A stretch of DNA of 64,000 nucleotides from Alphaproteobacteria bacterium (GTDB lineage Bacteria; Pseudomonadota; Alphaproteobacteria; UBA9219; RGZA01), in NCBI GenBank assembly GCA_033762625.1, contig JANRLI010000005.1:35954-99953 (forward strand), given 5' to 3'. Below are positions 16,094 to 24,504 of this stretch, one piece after another. The notes beneath the pieces are model-generated. The model was not told the origin of the DNA, ran no database searches, and was given only the letters and a program-made list of their open reading frames with translations. Positions within the stretch are counted from its first letter, which is position 1; every line of letters begins with the position of its first letter. A program made the translations under genes and the position numbers.

Positions 16094-17233
16094 TTAACCC
16101 CCACGGGCCAGATTTGGGATATCCAGTGCAGCAAAACCATAATGGCGCAGCCAGCGTAGATCGGATTCAAAGAAAGTACGCAAATCAGGGATGCCGTATT
16201 TAAGCATCGCCAAGCGTTCAACGCCCATGCCGAATGCGAAGCCTTGGTACTTGGTGCTGTCGATCTTGCAGTTTTCCAAAACATTTGGATGCACCATGCC
16301 GCAACCCAAAACTTCCAGCCAGTCGTCCCCTTCGCCGATTTTCAATTCACCGTTCTTGCGGGAACAGCCGATATCCACTTCCGCGCTGGGTTCGGTGAAC
16401 GGGAAATAGGATGGGCGGAAACGCACGTTCAAATTCGGCGCACGGAAGAAGGTGCGCAGGAAATCCATCAGCGCGCCTTTTAAATGACCCATATGGGTTG
16501 CTTCATCAATCAATAACCCTTCGACCTGATGGAACATCGGCGCATGGGTTTGATCGTAATCGCAGCGGAACGTGCGGCCCGGCGCGATGATGCGGATGGG
16601 CGGTTTGGTGGACAACATGGTGCGCACTTGCACCGGTGAAGTCTGTGTACGCAATACAAGCGGCTCGCCTTTGGCTTCGCTGCGCCATTCGCTCTGTTCC
16701 GCTGGCGCGGAACAACCGCTCGGGCGATGGGCTGCGCCCACAGAATCATCAGCCAGATAAAAACTATCCTGCATTTGGCGGGCGGGATGCCATGGCGGCA
16801 TATTCAGTGCGGTGAAGTTATAAAAGTCACTTTCCACATCGGGGCCTTCGGCGATTGAAAAGCCCATATCGGCAAAGATGGTGGAGATTTCTTCGATGGT
16901 TTGGCTGATAGGGTGGATGGCGCCTTTTACTTCCGCGCGTACGGGCAAAGTGATATCCACTTTTTCATTTGCCAGTTTTGCATCCAAGGCTTTGGCATTT
17001 AAAACTGCGCGGCGTGCCTCCAGCAATGCGGTGATTTCTTCCTTGATCACATTCACTTGTGCACCGAATTCCTTGCGTTGGTCGGCGGGCAGCGTGCCAA
17101 GGGTTTTTAAAACTTCCGTCAGACGGCCCTTTTTGCCCAGCGTGTTCACGCGTACTTCTTCAAGGGCCGTGACATCATTCGCGGCTTCCACAGCGGCGGT
17201 GCATTCTTGTTTTAGGGCAGATAGGTTTGTCAT
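16094..17233 (-). CDS. pheS: Phenylalanine-tRNA ligase alpha subunit with a repeat-derived insertion
   Basis: Catalytic alpha subunit of PheRS. The start is set at the ATG at 17233 ([10 protein letters not shown]), giving 379 residues; the longer frame has no family support. An N-terminal coiled coil (residues 1-85) is followed by the class II core with [24 protein letters not shown] (motif 2 region), [20 protein letters not shown], and motif 3 [18 protein letters not shown]. Between FYLADD and [10 protein letters not shown] are about 25 residues (including [16 protein letters not shown]) that PheS proteins do not normally have. Their DNA is a copy of the GAGCG-type palindromic element. All core motifs are intact, so the enzyme is probably functional. 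A terminator-like hairpin precedes the gene. Confidence 0.95.
   Translation of the reverse strand: MTNLSALKQECTAAVEAANDVTALEEVRVNTLGKKGRLTEVLKTLGTLPADQRKEFGAQVNVIKEEITALLEARRAVLNAKALDAKLANEKVDITLPVRAEVKGAIHPISQTIEEISTIFADMGFSIAEGPDVESDFYNFTALNMPPWHPARQMQDSFYLADDSVGAAHRPSGCSAPAEQSEWRSEAKGEPLVLRTQTSPVQVRTMLSTKPPIRIIAPGRTFRCDYDQTHAPMFHQVEGLLIDEATHMGHLKGALMDFLRTFFRAPNLNVRFRPSYFPFTEPSAEVDIGCSRKNGELKIGEGDDWLEVLGCGMVHPNVLENCKIDSTKYQGFAFGMGVERLAMLKYGIPDLRTFFESDLRWLRHYGFAALDIPNLARGG
16683..16726 (-). repeat. GAGCG-type palindromic element, copy B, in frame inside pheS
   Basis: The sense strand reads CGCCCGAGCGGTTG, hairpin, CAGAGCGAATGGCG. The stem TGTTCCGC/GCGGAACA is perfect, around a four-base loop. 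The element lies within a PheS segment of about 25 residues that is not part of the conserved enzyme, and it is read as codons CGC CCG AGC GGT without a stop. Confidence 0.9.
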
Positions 17234-17258
17234 GGACGTACTATGGGAGAAATTGAGC

Positions 17259-17299
17259 AAAAAAATAAGGGGCAAAAAGAATTATCTCTTTGCCCCTTA
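17259..17299 (-). terminator. Rho-independent terminator or attenuator upstream of pheS
   Basis: On the minus strand an 11-bp perfect stem, TAAGGGGCAAA with TTTGCCCCTTA, encloses a 12-base loop and is followed by seven T residues, 25 bases before the pheS start. It comes after rpmI-rplT on the same strand, so it may end that operon. Its closeness to pheS would also allow attenuation of pheS, as in enteric bacteria, but I see no Phe-rich leader peptide. Confidence 0.85.
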
Positions 17300-17310
17300 A
17301 TACGTTTATT

Positions 17311-17391
17311 CGCCATTCGCTCTGCGCCATATTGTGCGAAGCCTCTGTGCTTCGCACAATCGGCCCTGCAATCGGCGCAACCGCTCGGGCG
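17311..17391 (-). repeat. GAGCG-type palindromic element, copy C (long form)
   Basis: An 81-bp copy starting 13 bases after the rplT stop codon, in the sense orientation of rplT. Both conserved halves are intact. The variable part holds an 11-bp perfect stem, ATTGTGCGAAG/CTTCGCACAAT, plus a short extra arm. It is about 80-90 percent identical by eye to copy D at 45376-45457, including the whole inner stem-loop. Confidence 0.9.
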
Positions 17392-17404
17392 GTAAGGTTT
17401 GACC

Positions 17405-17791
17405 TTAAGCGGCTTTCTTTTTAGCAGCTGGCTTAGCGGCCAATGCAGCTTTTGCTTGTTCGCATACGGCCGCGAAGTTTGCAGGTTCTTTGGCTGCCAA
17501 TTCAGCAAGCATCTTGCGGTTCAGCTTGATGCCCGCAAGGTTGAGGCCATTGATGAGGCGACCATAGGTGGTACCGTTCGCGCGTGCGCCAGCATTGATA
17601 CGCACGATCCACAATTTGCGGAAGTTGCGCTTGTTGGTGCGGCGATCGCGGTATGCATAACGCAGTGCCTTTTCAACCTTTTCAATCGCTACGCGAAAGC
17701 AGGTTGAAGCACGGCCACGATAGCCCTTTGCCATATCGATAATTTTTTTGTGACGTGCGTGGGTTGTGACCCCGCGTTTAACTCTTGCCAT
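17405..17791 (-). CDS. rplT: 50S ribosomal protein L20
   Basis: A 128-residue ribosomal protein that binds 23S rRNA early in 50S assembly. The family pattern [51 protein letters not shown] and [16 protein letters not shown] is intact. The C-terminus carries an extra Ala/Lys-rich tail ([14 protein letters not shown]), common in alphaproteobacteria. It is 24 bases after rpmI. infC, which usually heads this operon in enteric bacteria, is absent here, so L20-based feedback on an infC leader cannot be assumed. Confidence 0.98.
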   Translation of the reverse strand: MARVKRGVTTHARHKKIIDMAKGYRGRASTCFRVAIEKVEKALRYAYRDRRTNKRNFRKLWIVRINAGARANGTTYGRLINGLNLAGIKLNRKMLAELAAKEPANFAAVCEQAKAALAAKPAAKKKAA

Positions 17792-17815
17792 AGTATATCT
17801 CCTTAAAAAATTTGA

Positions 17816-18016
17816 TTAAGCGTTGCGCAGGTAATGCTTGATGATGTTGTCACCATCCGTCTTGAACAGCACCTTCATGCCGCGCGCATTACGTTTCATT
17901 TTTTGTGTGCGTTTACGCAAACCATGGCGTTTACCGGCGTAGCCGGATTTAACTTTGCCGGAAGCGGTTACTTTAAAACGCTTTTTGGCACCCGAATGGG
18001 TTTTGATCTTGGGCAT
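17816..18016 (-). CDS. rpmI: 50S ribosomal protein L35
   Basis: A 66-residue basic ribosomal protein. The start is set at the ATG at 18016 because the canonical N-terminus [20 protein letters not shown] begins there and GGAG sits six bases upstream; the longer open frame is spurious. It is the first gene of rpmI-rplT. The spacer of 285 bases to the divergent recN gene must hold the promoters for both. I see no clear LexA box or ribosomal leader there. Confidence 0.97.
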   Translation of the reverse strand: MPKIKTHSGAKKRFKVTASGKVKSGYAGKRHGLRKRTQKMKRNARGMKVLFKTDGDNIIKHYLRNA

Positions 18017-18301
18017 TTTCATCTCCGTAGTTGAGGTTGTCATGAAGTGGCAGGCAGCCCTTACTGGCCCGCAGCACTTTGGAAGCGGTGGTTCTAGCAA
18101 ATGGGCCAAGGCCAGCGCAACAGCTGTTTTATTGTTAACACTTCAAAACAAGGGGCAGAAAACCACAATTATTCATAAACAAGTGGTTACGGAAATGGCA
18201 TGGGAAAGGCCATTATTCCATTTTTAATCAATATCTTAGAGGATATGAGGGGTTGAAAACCACGTCCTTAAATCCGCACTGCTTTGAGTGTTTAATAAGC
18301 C

Positions 18302-20092
18302 ATGTTGAAGTCCCTCAACATTCACGAGTTCATTATTATAGAAGATCTGGCGCTTACCTTTAAGCCCGGGATCACGGTGCTGACCGGTGAAACCGGTGCC
18401 GGTAAATCGATTTTGCTGGATGCGCTTGGCCTGATTTTGGGCGATGTGGGCGAAGCCGATTTAATCCGTGCAGGTTCCAAAGACAGTTTTGTGCGCGCGC
18501 AATTCGAAGCCAGCACCAAGCATCCGGTCTGGAAGAGCCTGACACCCTATGACATCGAAATAAAAAGCGACATTGTCATCGAACGCATCCTTGATCGCGA
18601 GGGACGCAATGACACGCTGGTAAACGGCAAGCCGGTTCCCATCGAGATTATGAAAGATGTTGGCTACCAGCTGTGTGAAATTCACGGCCAGTTCGCCAAT
18701 CAATCCATTCTGGATCCGAATAAGCAACTTGAGCTGCTTGATTTGGTGGGCGGTTACCGCGTGCTGCTGGAGCAGACCGCTAAAGCATGGTGGGATCTAA
18801 AAGGCTTTGAAAAAGCATTGGATGATGAACGTAAATTCATGGCCAATTCTGCTGCGGAGCGTGAGTTTCTGAGCAAAGCGGTGGCCGAATTGAAGGCGCT
18901 GCGCGCCGCGCCCGGCGAATTTGAAAAAATGGACGCCGAATATAACGAATTGGTGCGCATTCGCACCATCAATGAAATGTTGCAATCCATCCAGTCGCAA
19001 TTGGTGGCCGGTACCGGCGCGCAGCGCTTGCTGGTTTCGGCCAACCGCGTATTGGAAAAGCAAAAGAATTTGGATCCCGAAGTTTTGGAAAATCTGGTCA
19101 AGCATATGTCGGCCTGTTTGGCATCGTGCCATGCCGCTTCGGATGAATTACTGGTCGTTATGCCAAAGTTTGAATTCGATGCTGAGCATATGCACAAGGT
19201 TGAAGACCGTTTGAACAAATTCGATGCGATTGCCGAAAAGCATGAAGTGGCAGGAAATGAATTACCCGATTTGCTTATTCGTCTGGATGCAAAATTGCAG
19301 CGTATTTTGAAAGCGCCCGAATTCATCAAGGAATTGGAAGACAAGGTGATGGTGGCCAAGGGTGAATATGCCCGCAAAGCGCAAGCATTATCCGAAGCAC
19401 GTAAACATTCTGCCAAGGATTTAAGCGAACAAATTACAGCGGAAATGCCGCCGCTTAAATTAACCCGCGCGCAATTCATCGTGGAGGTCAGCGAACTGCC
19501 GAGCAACCGTTGGTCGCATCTGGGTATGAACGAAGTATTATTCACTGCGCGTATCAACCCCGGTATGCCGTTTACTACCATTGCCAAAACCGCATCGGGC
19601 GGTGAGTTGGCACGTATGATTCTTGCCCTTAAAGTGATTGTGCAACGTGTGCAATCGACCGAAACACTTATCTTCGACGAAATCGATACGGGGCTTGGTG
19701 GTCCGACCGCGTCTGCCGTGGGTGAACGCTTGGCGCGGCTTTCCGACCAGACACAGGTGTTTGTGATTACCCACAGCCCGCAGGTTGCAGCCAGAGGCGA
19801 GCAGCATCTGAAAGTTGAAAAAACCGCCGATAACAAGACGACGACATCGAACGTGCTTATGCTTAGCGAAGAAGAACGCTTTGATGAAATTGCCCGTATG
19901 CTTGCGGGTGAAGAAATTACGCCGGAAGCAAGGGCTGCTGCGCAAAGTCTTATGCGTGAAGCCGCCCGCGCAGCAGTACAGCGCCGCAAGGAGTTGCATC
20001 CAGAGCGTGATATCGAAGCCGAATTGCTAGCCGAAGCCGCCGCGCGTAATGCAGCAGTAGCGCCGCCATCTGAACAAACCTCTGCGCATTAA
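18302..20092 (+). CDS. recN: DNA repair protein RecN
   Basis: A 596-residue SMC-like ATPase acting in double-strand-break repair. Walker A GETGAGKSILLDAL lies near residues 27-40, a long central coiled coil runs from about 150 to 380, the ABC signature is in TASGGELARMILALKVI, and Walker B is LIFDEIDTGLGGPTASAVG. It is slightly longer than most RecN proteins because of a charged, Ala-rich C-terminal tail of about 35 residues. The gene stands alone, divergent from rpmI. The large open frame on the opposite strand is a shadow. Confidence 0.96.
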   Translation: MLKSLNIHEFIIIEDLALTFKPGITVLTGETGAGKSILLDALGLILGDVGEADLIRAGSKDSFVRAQFEASTKHPVWKSLTPYDIEIKSDIVIERILDREGRNDTLVNGKPVPIEIMKDVGYQLCEIHGQFANQSILDPNKQLELLDLVGGYRVLLEQTAKAWWDLKGFEKALDDERKFMANSAAEREFLSKAVAELKALRAAPGEFEKMDAEYNELVRIRTINEMLQSIQSQLVAGTGAQRLLVSANRVLEKQKNLDPEVLENLVKHMSACLASCHAASDELLVVMPKFEFDAEHMHKVEDRLNKFDAIAEKHEVAGNELPDLLIRLDAKLQRILKAPEFIKELEDKVMVAKGEYARKAQALSEARKHSAKDLSEQITAEMPPLKLTRAQFIVEVSELPSNRWSHLGMNEVLFTARINPGMPFTTIAKTASGGELARMILALKVIVQRVQSTETLIFDEIDTGLGGPTASAVGERLARLSDQTQVFVITHSPQVAARGEQHLKVEKTADNKTTTSNVLMLSEEERFDEIARMLAGEEITPEARAAAQSLMREAARAAVQRRKELHPERDIEAELLAEAAARNAAVAPPSEQTSAH

Positions 20093-20241
20093 AATAGTGA
20101 CGCATTGTTGCGTATAGTTTAAGAAATTGAAATCATAGTTATTTTTATTCCAAAAATGCGATTTTTTGATGAAAGTAATATTCTCTTCAGGAGTTTCAGG
20201 ACAATTTGTTAAACTGGCTATCTTTATGATGGAAAAAAGAT

Positions 20242-21603
20242 ATGCCAACGCCAATTTATAACGCGACGATTTTTAATGTCAGTGATGTCACTAATGCCGC
20301 TGACCGAATTATTCGGTCTGGTGAATATGAAGAGTTTTCTAATTTATTGACTGCGCTGCGCGATGCGCCCGAGTTGAGTATCGGCATAGAACCTATCCAA
20401 GTTGCCACGGTATTGCCACGTCTTATAAGCGATGAGGCAATATTTACCAGAGTTTTTCAAGAATTTAAAGATAACCCAAAATTTAAAACTGCACTCACTC
20501 AGGCGATAAAAGAAAGTTCCAGAAGGCTTGGCGTCTCTTTCGCCGTCAGATACGGAGGTATAATACTTGAAGAGCGCGATCCACTAAAAGTAGACACTTT
20601 AGAGAAGCTCACTGAGCACGACAAAGAACTATCTGATGCATTTTTTGTTGGCCTTAGATGCGATATGGATGAAGCCAGCACCGGACGTCACGGGAATTTA
20701 GGTGCCTTTGTTAAAGGCACCGATAAAGTACGGCAGTTGGCAAAAATTGTGGTGGCATCGGATGTAACACGATATCTTGATGAAGAAGATGACAGGTTCA
20801 AAATAAAAAGCATCCAAGAGCTTCTACCCATCCTGAAAGATAAACCTGCCCTGCGCGCCGGTATAACAGAAAAACACATAACGGCGCTTGTGCACGATGT
20901 TCTACAAAAAAATATAAGCAATCTGCACGATATTGAAGATGCCCTCAAGGATGATGCACGGCTTCATGCGGCATTTGTGGTTGCCGTGTCAACATACAAG
21001 CCTCCAAAACCAGATGGTCATGGTGAACATATCCGAGTCAAGGTGAGAGAAGATTCAGCGATTTCCCAGGGAACCGCATGGCCAAGCGATAAAACGGTTT
21101 TTCGTAGCCATCATCCGGCAAGAGACTTTTCTGACTACCAGAGATCGTCCATCGAACGTCAGTGGGATGATCATGTTTATGAAAACAAGAAAGTTTATAA
21201 AGACCAAATCGTATACACCTATAGCCATGGCGCTTCTGTAACCATTACTTCCAATAGTATTATTTTTGGAGGCAAACCAAGTAATGAAGTAATCATGAAA
21301 GGCATCGAGCATGCTCGTGACAACTGGAATTTCAAGGCACATGTGATTTCAAATGATAAAGATTTTGTTGTTCGGGTCATGGCATGCGCAGAATTGCTGG
21401 GTGTTGAGCTTACGCATGAGCATTTAAATATGCTAGGGCGATTGGATATTGAACGGAGTACCGAATTCAGTAACGCGTTTAAGGCATTTATTGAGCAATA
21501 TCCTCATTATGCCAGAGCATATGAGAACAACCGTCAGCGTGAAGCGCAGAGATCTCAGCAAGCGCAACGAAGCAGAGGCCTTGATCGCGGGCTGGAAAGA
21601 TAG
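20242..21603 (+). CDS. Unknown protein with a probable C-terminal LPD7-like domain
   Basis: A 453-residue soluble protein. Residues 1-290 are helical and not recognised. Residues about 330-400 (GASVTITSNSIIFGGKPSNE, then IMKGIEHARDNWNFKAHVIS and VVRVMACAELLGVELTHEHL) have the strand-helix pattern of LPD7, a domain found in relaxases and other large polyvalent proteins of plasmids, integrative elements and phages. The last 30 residues are Gln/Arg-rich. A GGAAAAAAG element precedes the ATG. Codons look more AT-rich than in recN, which suits a horizontally acquired gene. There is no relaxase domain and no mobilisation gene nearby. Confidence 0.5.
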   Translation: MPTPIYNATIFNVSDVTNAADRIIRSGEYEEFSNLLTALRDAPELSIGIEPIQVATVLPRLISDEAIFTRVFQEFKDNPKFKTALTQAIKESSRRLGVSFAVRYGGIILEERDPLKVDTLEKLTEHDKELSDAFFVGLRCDMDEASTGRHGNLGAFVKGTDKVRQLAKIVVASDVTRYLDEEDDRFKIKSIQELLPILKDKPALRAGITEKHITALVHDVLQKNISNLHDIEDALKDDARLHAAFVVAVSTYKPPKPDGHGEHIRVKVREDSAISQGTAWPSDKTVFRSHHPARDFSDYQRSSIERQWDDHVYENKKVYKDQIVYTYSHGASVTITSNSIIFGGKPSNEVIMKGIEHARDNWNFKAHVISNDKDFVVRVMACAELLGVELTHEHLNMLGRLDIERSTEFSNAFKAFIEQYPHYARAYENNRQREAQRSQQAQRSRGLDRGLER

Positions 21604-21640
21604 ATTGCCGCGTCGGGCTAATGCCCTCCTCGCAATGACG
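21603..21640. repeat. Palindromic dispersed repeat of the ATTGCCGCG...CGCAATGACG type
   Basis: It begins on the last base of the preceding stop codon. The inner stem GGGC/GCCC has a TAAT loop, and an outer arm pairs ATTGC with GCAAT. The sequence resembles the widespread intergenic repeat with the core CGTCATTGCGAGGAG (on the minus strand). Only one copy is seen in the window. Confidence 0.55.
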
Positions 21641-21654
21641 GTCATATTGTGAGT

Positions 21655-22443
21655 TTAGTTCTTGATGTCCAGCGCGGCGCGGATTTGCGCAAGCGTGGAT
21701 AAAAGACCGCCAAGATAGCGGATTTTTGGCAGCATCGCGACCTTGGTCACGTGCACTTCATAAATTTCATCTTCATGGAACAAGTGCTGGTCTGGATCTT
21801 TGGGATGCCATTGCGCTTCTTCCTCGGTTAATTCGCGTGCGACGTATTTTTTAGTAATACGGCAAATTTCGTTATGAATGGGGTTATAGCCATTGATGTT
21901 TTTGATGATACGCTGGGCTTCACTGCGCCAACCCATTTCACGCCATTTATCCAGCGTGCCTTCGCGAAGATTGCTGGGGAGAGGCCCCAGCAGGCGTTCC
22001 ACGGATTCTTCACGCATGTACATATCCATGCTGACAAACGGGTTATCAAGCTCGGGCACATGGCTGCGCTGGATTTCGGTCAGCACTTTTTTGCGGCCGT
22101 CATAGCCACCCTTCATAATCTGGTATTGGGTCAGTTCGTCCGCTGCTTCCTTGCCATCGCAGATGCGTAGGCGGAAGCCTTCGCGCGGATTGGCATTCAC
22201 CGCAAAGTTGATGCCGAATTCCTGACCAATTTGGGTGAGTTCCACGCCGTTGAGCGGGCAGCGGTCTTTGAAAATCTTGTTCTCAAGGCTTTGGCCAACC
22301 TTGTCTTCGGCAACGCCATGCAAATGACCTTGCATAATGTCAAAGCGCACATTGGGCTTGGCAATACTGTTAGGTGTGCCTTCGATTTTCGAAACTTGTA
22401 CAACGCCAACCGTTTCGTATGAACCAGTAATGCCAGATCCCAT
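21655..22443 (-). CDS. Hypothetical protein (262 residues)
   Basis: I do not recognise this protein. It is soluble with no signal peptide. It starts MGSGITGSYETVGVVQVSKI and has a Cys near residue 66 (FKDRCPLNGVEL), a second in LRICDGKEAADEL and a third in HNEICRITKKYV. The second half is rich in charged residues and Trp (DKWREMGWRSEAQRI). Codon use resembles the neighbouring housekeeping genes, suggesting a long-resident gene. It stands alone, with a palindromic spacer upstream. Confidence 0.6.
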   Translation of the reverse strand: MGSGITGSYETVGVVQVSKIEGTPNSIAKPNVRFDIMQGHLHGVAEDKVGQSLENKIFKDRCPLNGVELTQIGQEFGINFAVNANPREGFRLRICDGKEAADELTQYQIMKGGYDGRKKVLTEIQRSHVPELDNPFVSMDMYMREESVERLLGPLPSNLREGTLDKWREMGWRSEAQRIIKNINGYNPIHNEICRITKKYVARELTEEEAQWHPKDPDQHLFHEDEIYEVHVTKVAMLPKIRYLGGLLSTLAQIRAALDIKN

Positions 22444-22526
22444 AATTGCAATCTTTATAAAAAAGTGTGGCTTTAAAAAATTGGCTGATCAAAAATTGGT
22501 TAGTAAGCGTTCAGTATAGTCAGCAC

Positions 22527-22560
22527 CCGTTAACCCAAGCATAAAAAACATGGTTAACGG
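22527..22560. promoter_or_regulatory. Perfect 9-bp inverted repeat CCGTTAACC/GGTTAACGG
   Basis: Two exact 9-bp arms are separated by 16 bases, in the spacer between the GT2 gene's end and the 262-residue gene's start. It could be an operator upstream of the latter (about 85 bases before its ATG) or a 3' hairpin for the glycan cluster. No U tract follows, so a regulatory role is slightly more likely. Confidence 0.4.
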
Positions 22561-22606
22561 ATGGTAAAGATTTGAGCTGAAAACAGACTCTTTTAGCTGC
22601 TTCGAC

Positions 22607-23548
22607 TTATCCACCATGGGCCAGCATCAACCGCGTGAACATGCCAATCGCATTGATCTGGCGAAAGAACAGTTCAGGGTCCTGCGTATCCCAGTTAAAG
22701 CCCATGGTGGCGGCGTGTTCAGGCGGGACCTGTTTGATGTAATGCGCGATCGCGTTCTTGAACACGCCCACGGCGTTGTCATTCAGCGTGTACAGCATCT
22801 GGTCGGATGTGGCTTGCCATGCGCTGCGTTTTCGAAACCATGCATGGGTGAGGCGTGATGCGGGAATGGAATGGGTCGCCTGTGCCAGTGGCGCGTAGCC
22901 CACGTTGTGCCCCACCCCGTTTTGACTGAGTGATTTGATGCGGCGCAGGCAATCGGATTCCTCTCCGGATAATAAACTGTGAACTTCCAAACCGGTGCGA
23001 CCCAATGCGGGGTTGAACCCGCCACTTTGCACAAGCGCAGATTTGCGGAATGCGATATTGGCGCCAACAGGTTCATCACTTCCGGTCAGCAATTTAGTGG
23101 TGTCGCCAAAATCACAAAGCGATAAGTAGGTCAGTAAACGGTCATCCAGCCATACAGGCTTTGGAATGGCATAATCCGGCACAACCTTCCCGCCGATGAC
23201 GGCGCAGGATGAACCCAATTGTTCAAATGCTTTTTTGTATTCAGCGAGTAATGCGGGTGCGGCGACTGCATCATCATCCAGATAGAAAATGAATTCACCT
23301 TGCGCGTGTTGTGCAGCAAGATTGCGTGCGTTGGATAACCCCGCGCGGTCAACGGTTGCGTAGGTTAGGCCAGCGGTTTTGCCCCAACGGTCGGATGATG
23401 CCTGACGTTCGGGCGTTGCTGGCGAATTATCGATTACCCAGATATCGAATTCGGATGAGGGCAGGGTTTGTTTTTGTAAACTTTCGATCGCGCGCGGCAA
23501 GACATCATAGCGGTTATAGGTGCAGATGACGGCGGAGAATTGGGGCAT
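22607..23548 (-). CDS. Family 2 glycosyltransferase
   Basis: A 313-residue GT-A glycosyltransferase. The N-terminus FSAVICTYNRYDVLPRAIES is the nucleotide-sugar binding start. IDNSPATP and FIYLDDDAVAAPALL (the DxD metal site) follow near residue 95, and LSGEESDCLRRI near 190 supplies the catalytic acidic region. It lacks membrane segments. It starts one base after the previous gene stops, so it is the last gene of a four-gene glycan cluster on the minus strand. It probably adds a sugar to a surface polysaccharide, but the donor cannot be deduced. Confidence 0.88.
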   Translation of the reverse strand: MPQFSAVICTYNRYDVLPRAIESLQKQTLPSSEFDIWVIDNSPATPERQASSDRWGKTAGLTYATVDRAGLSNARNLAAQHAQGEFIFYLDDDAVAAPALLAEYKKAFEQLGSSCAVIGGKVVPDYAIPKPVWLDDRLLTYLSLCDFGDTTKLLTGSDEPVGANIAFRKSALVQSGGFNPALGRTGLEVHSLLSGEESDCLRRIKSLSQNGVGHNVGYAPLAQATHSIPASRLTHAWFRKRSAWQATSDQMLYTLNDNAVGVFKNAIAHYIKQVPPEHAATMGFNWDTQDPELFFRQINAIGMFTRLMLAHGG

Positions 23549-23549
23549 G

Positions 23550-24413
23550 TCAGCTTCCGTATTTTTTCAATAATGCATCACGCCAAGCAGGCACGCGGTC
23601 ATATTGATGCACCAAGGTGAAAGGCGCACCCGATGGTGTGCGCACCGTGTTGCCATCAAAAACAGGTTCGGCTTCGGTGAGGTGGGGTTTATACCCGCCC
23701 AGTTTTACAGGGTCAGCGGTAACGCCCAATTGACATGCCCAGCCCGCATTGGCGGGCGCGAAGTAGGTAATGTCGCGGTAGGCTTTGGTATTTAGAATGA
23801 TGTTCAGCGCGGCCTGATCAGGATTGATGGATTGCCCCGCTTTGGATGCCAGATAAACGGTGAGGAACAGATCGACCATCGTGTCAATCTCGCCCGCGAT
23901 GGTGCCGGCATTGATGATGGTGTTTTTACAAAAAGCCGAATAAATATCGCCGCCATAGCTTTGCAGCAGGTTCTGTTTGCCCCATTTTTCATGCTCATAC
24001 GCGATGGATTCCTGCGGCGCGATGATCTTTTTATTGCCGATATTTTGTTCGATCCATGTGCTGGGGTTTGTTTGGAACAACACATCGCGCACATCGGGCG
24101 CAATGACATAACGCAGATTATATTTTTCCTTCGCGCCTTGCAGGAACAGCCACATATGCATGAAGCGTTCAACCACAATGTTGAACGGTTTGGTGTAAAC
24201 CACGCCTTCGGCATTTTGTTCAAAGGCGAAAATCGTGAAACCGCGCGATGCCAGTTCGTTGATTACCGATTGTTTGATGTTATAGCACAGCATCGCTTTC
24301 ATACCGGAAAAGCCAGAGCGTTCCAGTGACACGACCCATGGCTTTATCGCTTCGAAATCATAGCCGGTGATGGAACCGATAACCAAGTCTTGCATCATAG
24401 TGATGTTGTCCAT
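23550..24413 (-). CDS. GT-A-like putative glycosyltransferase of an uncommon type
   Basis: A protein of about 287 residues. The listed start is the ATG at 24413; the GTG at 24443 would place the start inside a palindromic repeat. The sequence is not a standard GT2 or GT4 protein. It has an N-terminal strand and helix pattern (VIGSITGYDFEAIKPWVVSL), the metal-type motif VIAPDVRDVLFQ near residue 110, a late INAGTIAGE segment, and NPDQAALNIIL near 215, as in nucleotide-diphospho-sugar transferases that use an N-x-D-Q motif. It lies within the glycan cluster. Function is inferred from motifs and context only. Confidence 0.6.
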   Translation of the reverse strand: MDNITMMQDLVIGSITGYDFEAIKPWVVSLERSGFSGMKAMLCYNIKQSVINELASRGFTIFAFEQNAEGVVYTKPFNIVVERFMHMWLFLQGAKEKYNLRYVIAPDVRDVLFQTNPSTWIEQNIGNKKIIAPQESIAYEHEKWGKQNLLQSYGGDIYSAFCKNTIINAGTIAGEIDTMVDLFLTVYLASKAGQSINPDQAALNIILNTKAYRDITYFAPANAGWACQLGVTADPVKLGGYKPHLTEAEPVFDGNTVRTPSGAPFTLVHQYDRVPAWRDALLKKYGS

Positions 24414-24440
24414 GCGTTGGATAAGGTTATTACGCGTGAA

Positions 24441-24472
24441 CACTCGCTCTGCGCTTCGCGCAACCGCTCGTG
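24441..24472 (-). repeat. GAGCG-type palindromic element, copy E (minimal, degenerate)
   Basis: On the minus strand CACGAGCGGTTGCGC, three bases, then GCGCAGAGCGAGTG. Both GAGCG halves survive, but the outer CGCC/GGCG pair is reduced to CAC/GTG and the hairpin is only four base pairs. It lies between the methyltransferase and the GT-like gene, in the sense orientation of both. Confidence 0.7.
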
Positions 24473-24504
24473 ACCAAGGCTAGGGGTTTGATAGAACGTG
24501 TATC

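Noticed and set aside
17234..17275. Longer N-terminus for PheS starting at 17275
   Set aside because: The added residues are encoded by the terminator stem and T tract, and PheS similarity starts at MTNLSALK.
18017..18109. Longer N-terminus for L35
   Set aside because: L35 proteins begin MPKIKTHSG, and a good ribosome binding site precedes that ATG.
18190..18230. Terminator-like hairpin ATGGC/GCCAT followed by T residues upstream of recN
   Set aside because: The T run is on the plus strand, where no upstream gene exists to terminate, and the stem has a bulge.
18754..19989. 411-codon open frame on the minus strand
   Set aside because: It is the antisense of recN, whose domains are complete. 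The Ser/Cys/Arg-rich composition is typical of a shadow frame.
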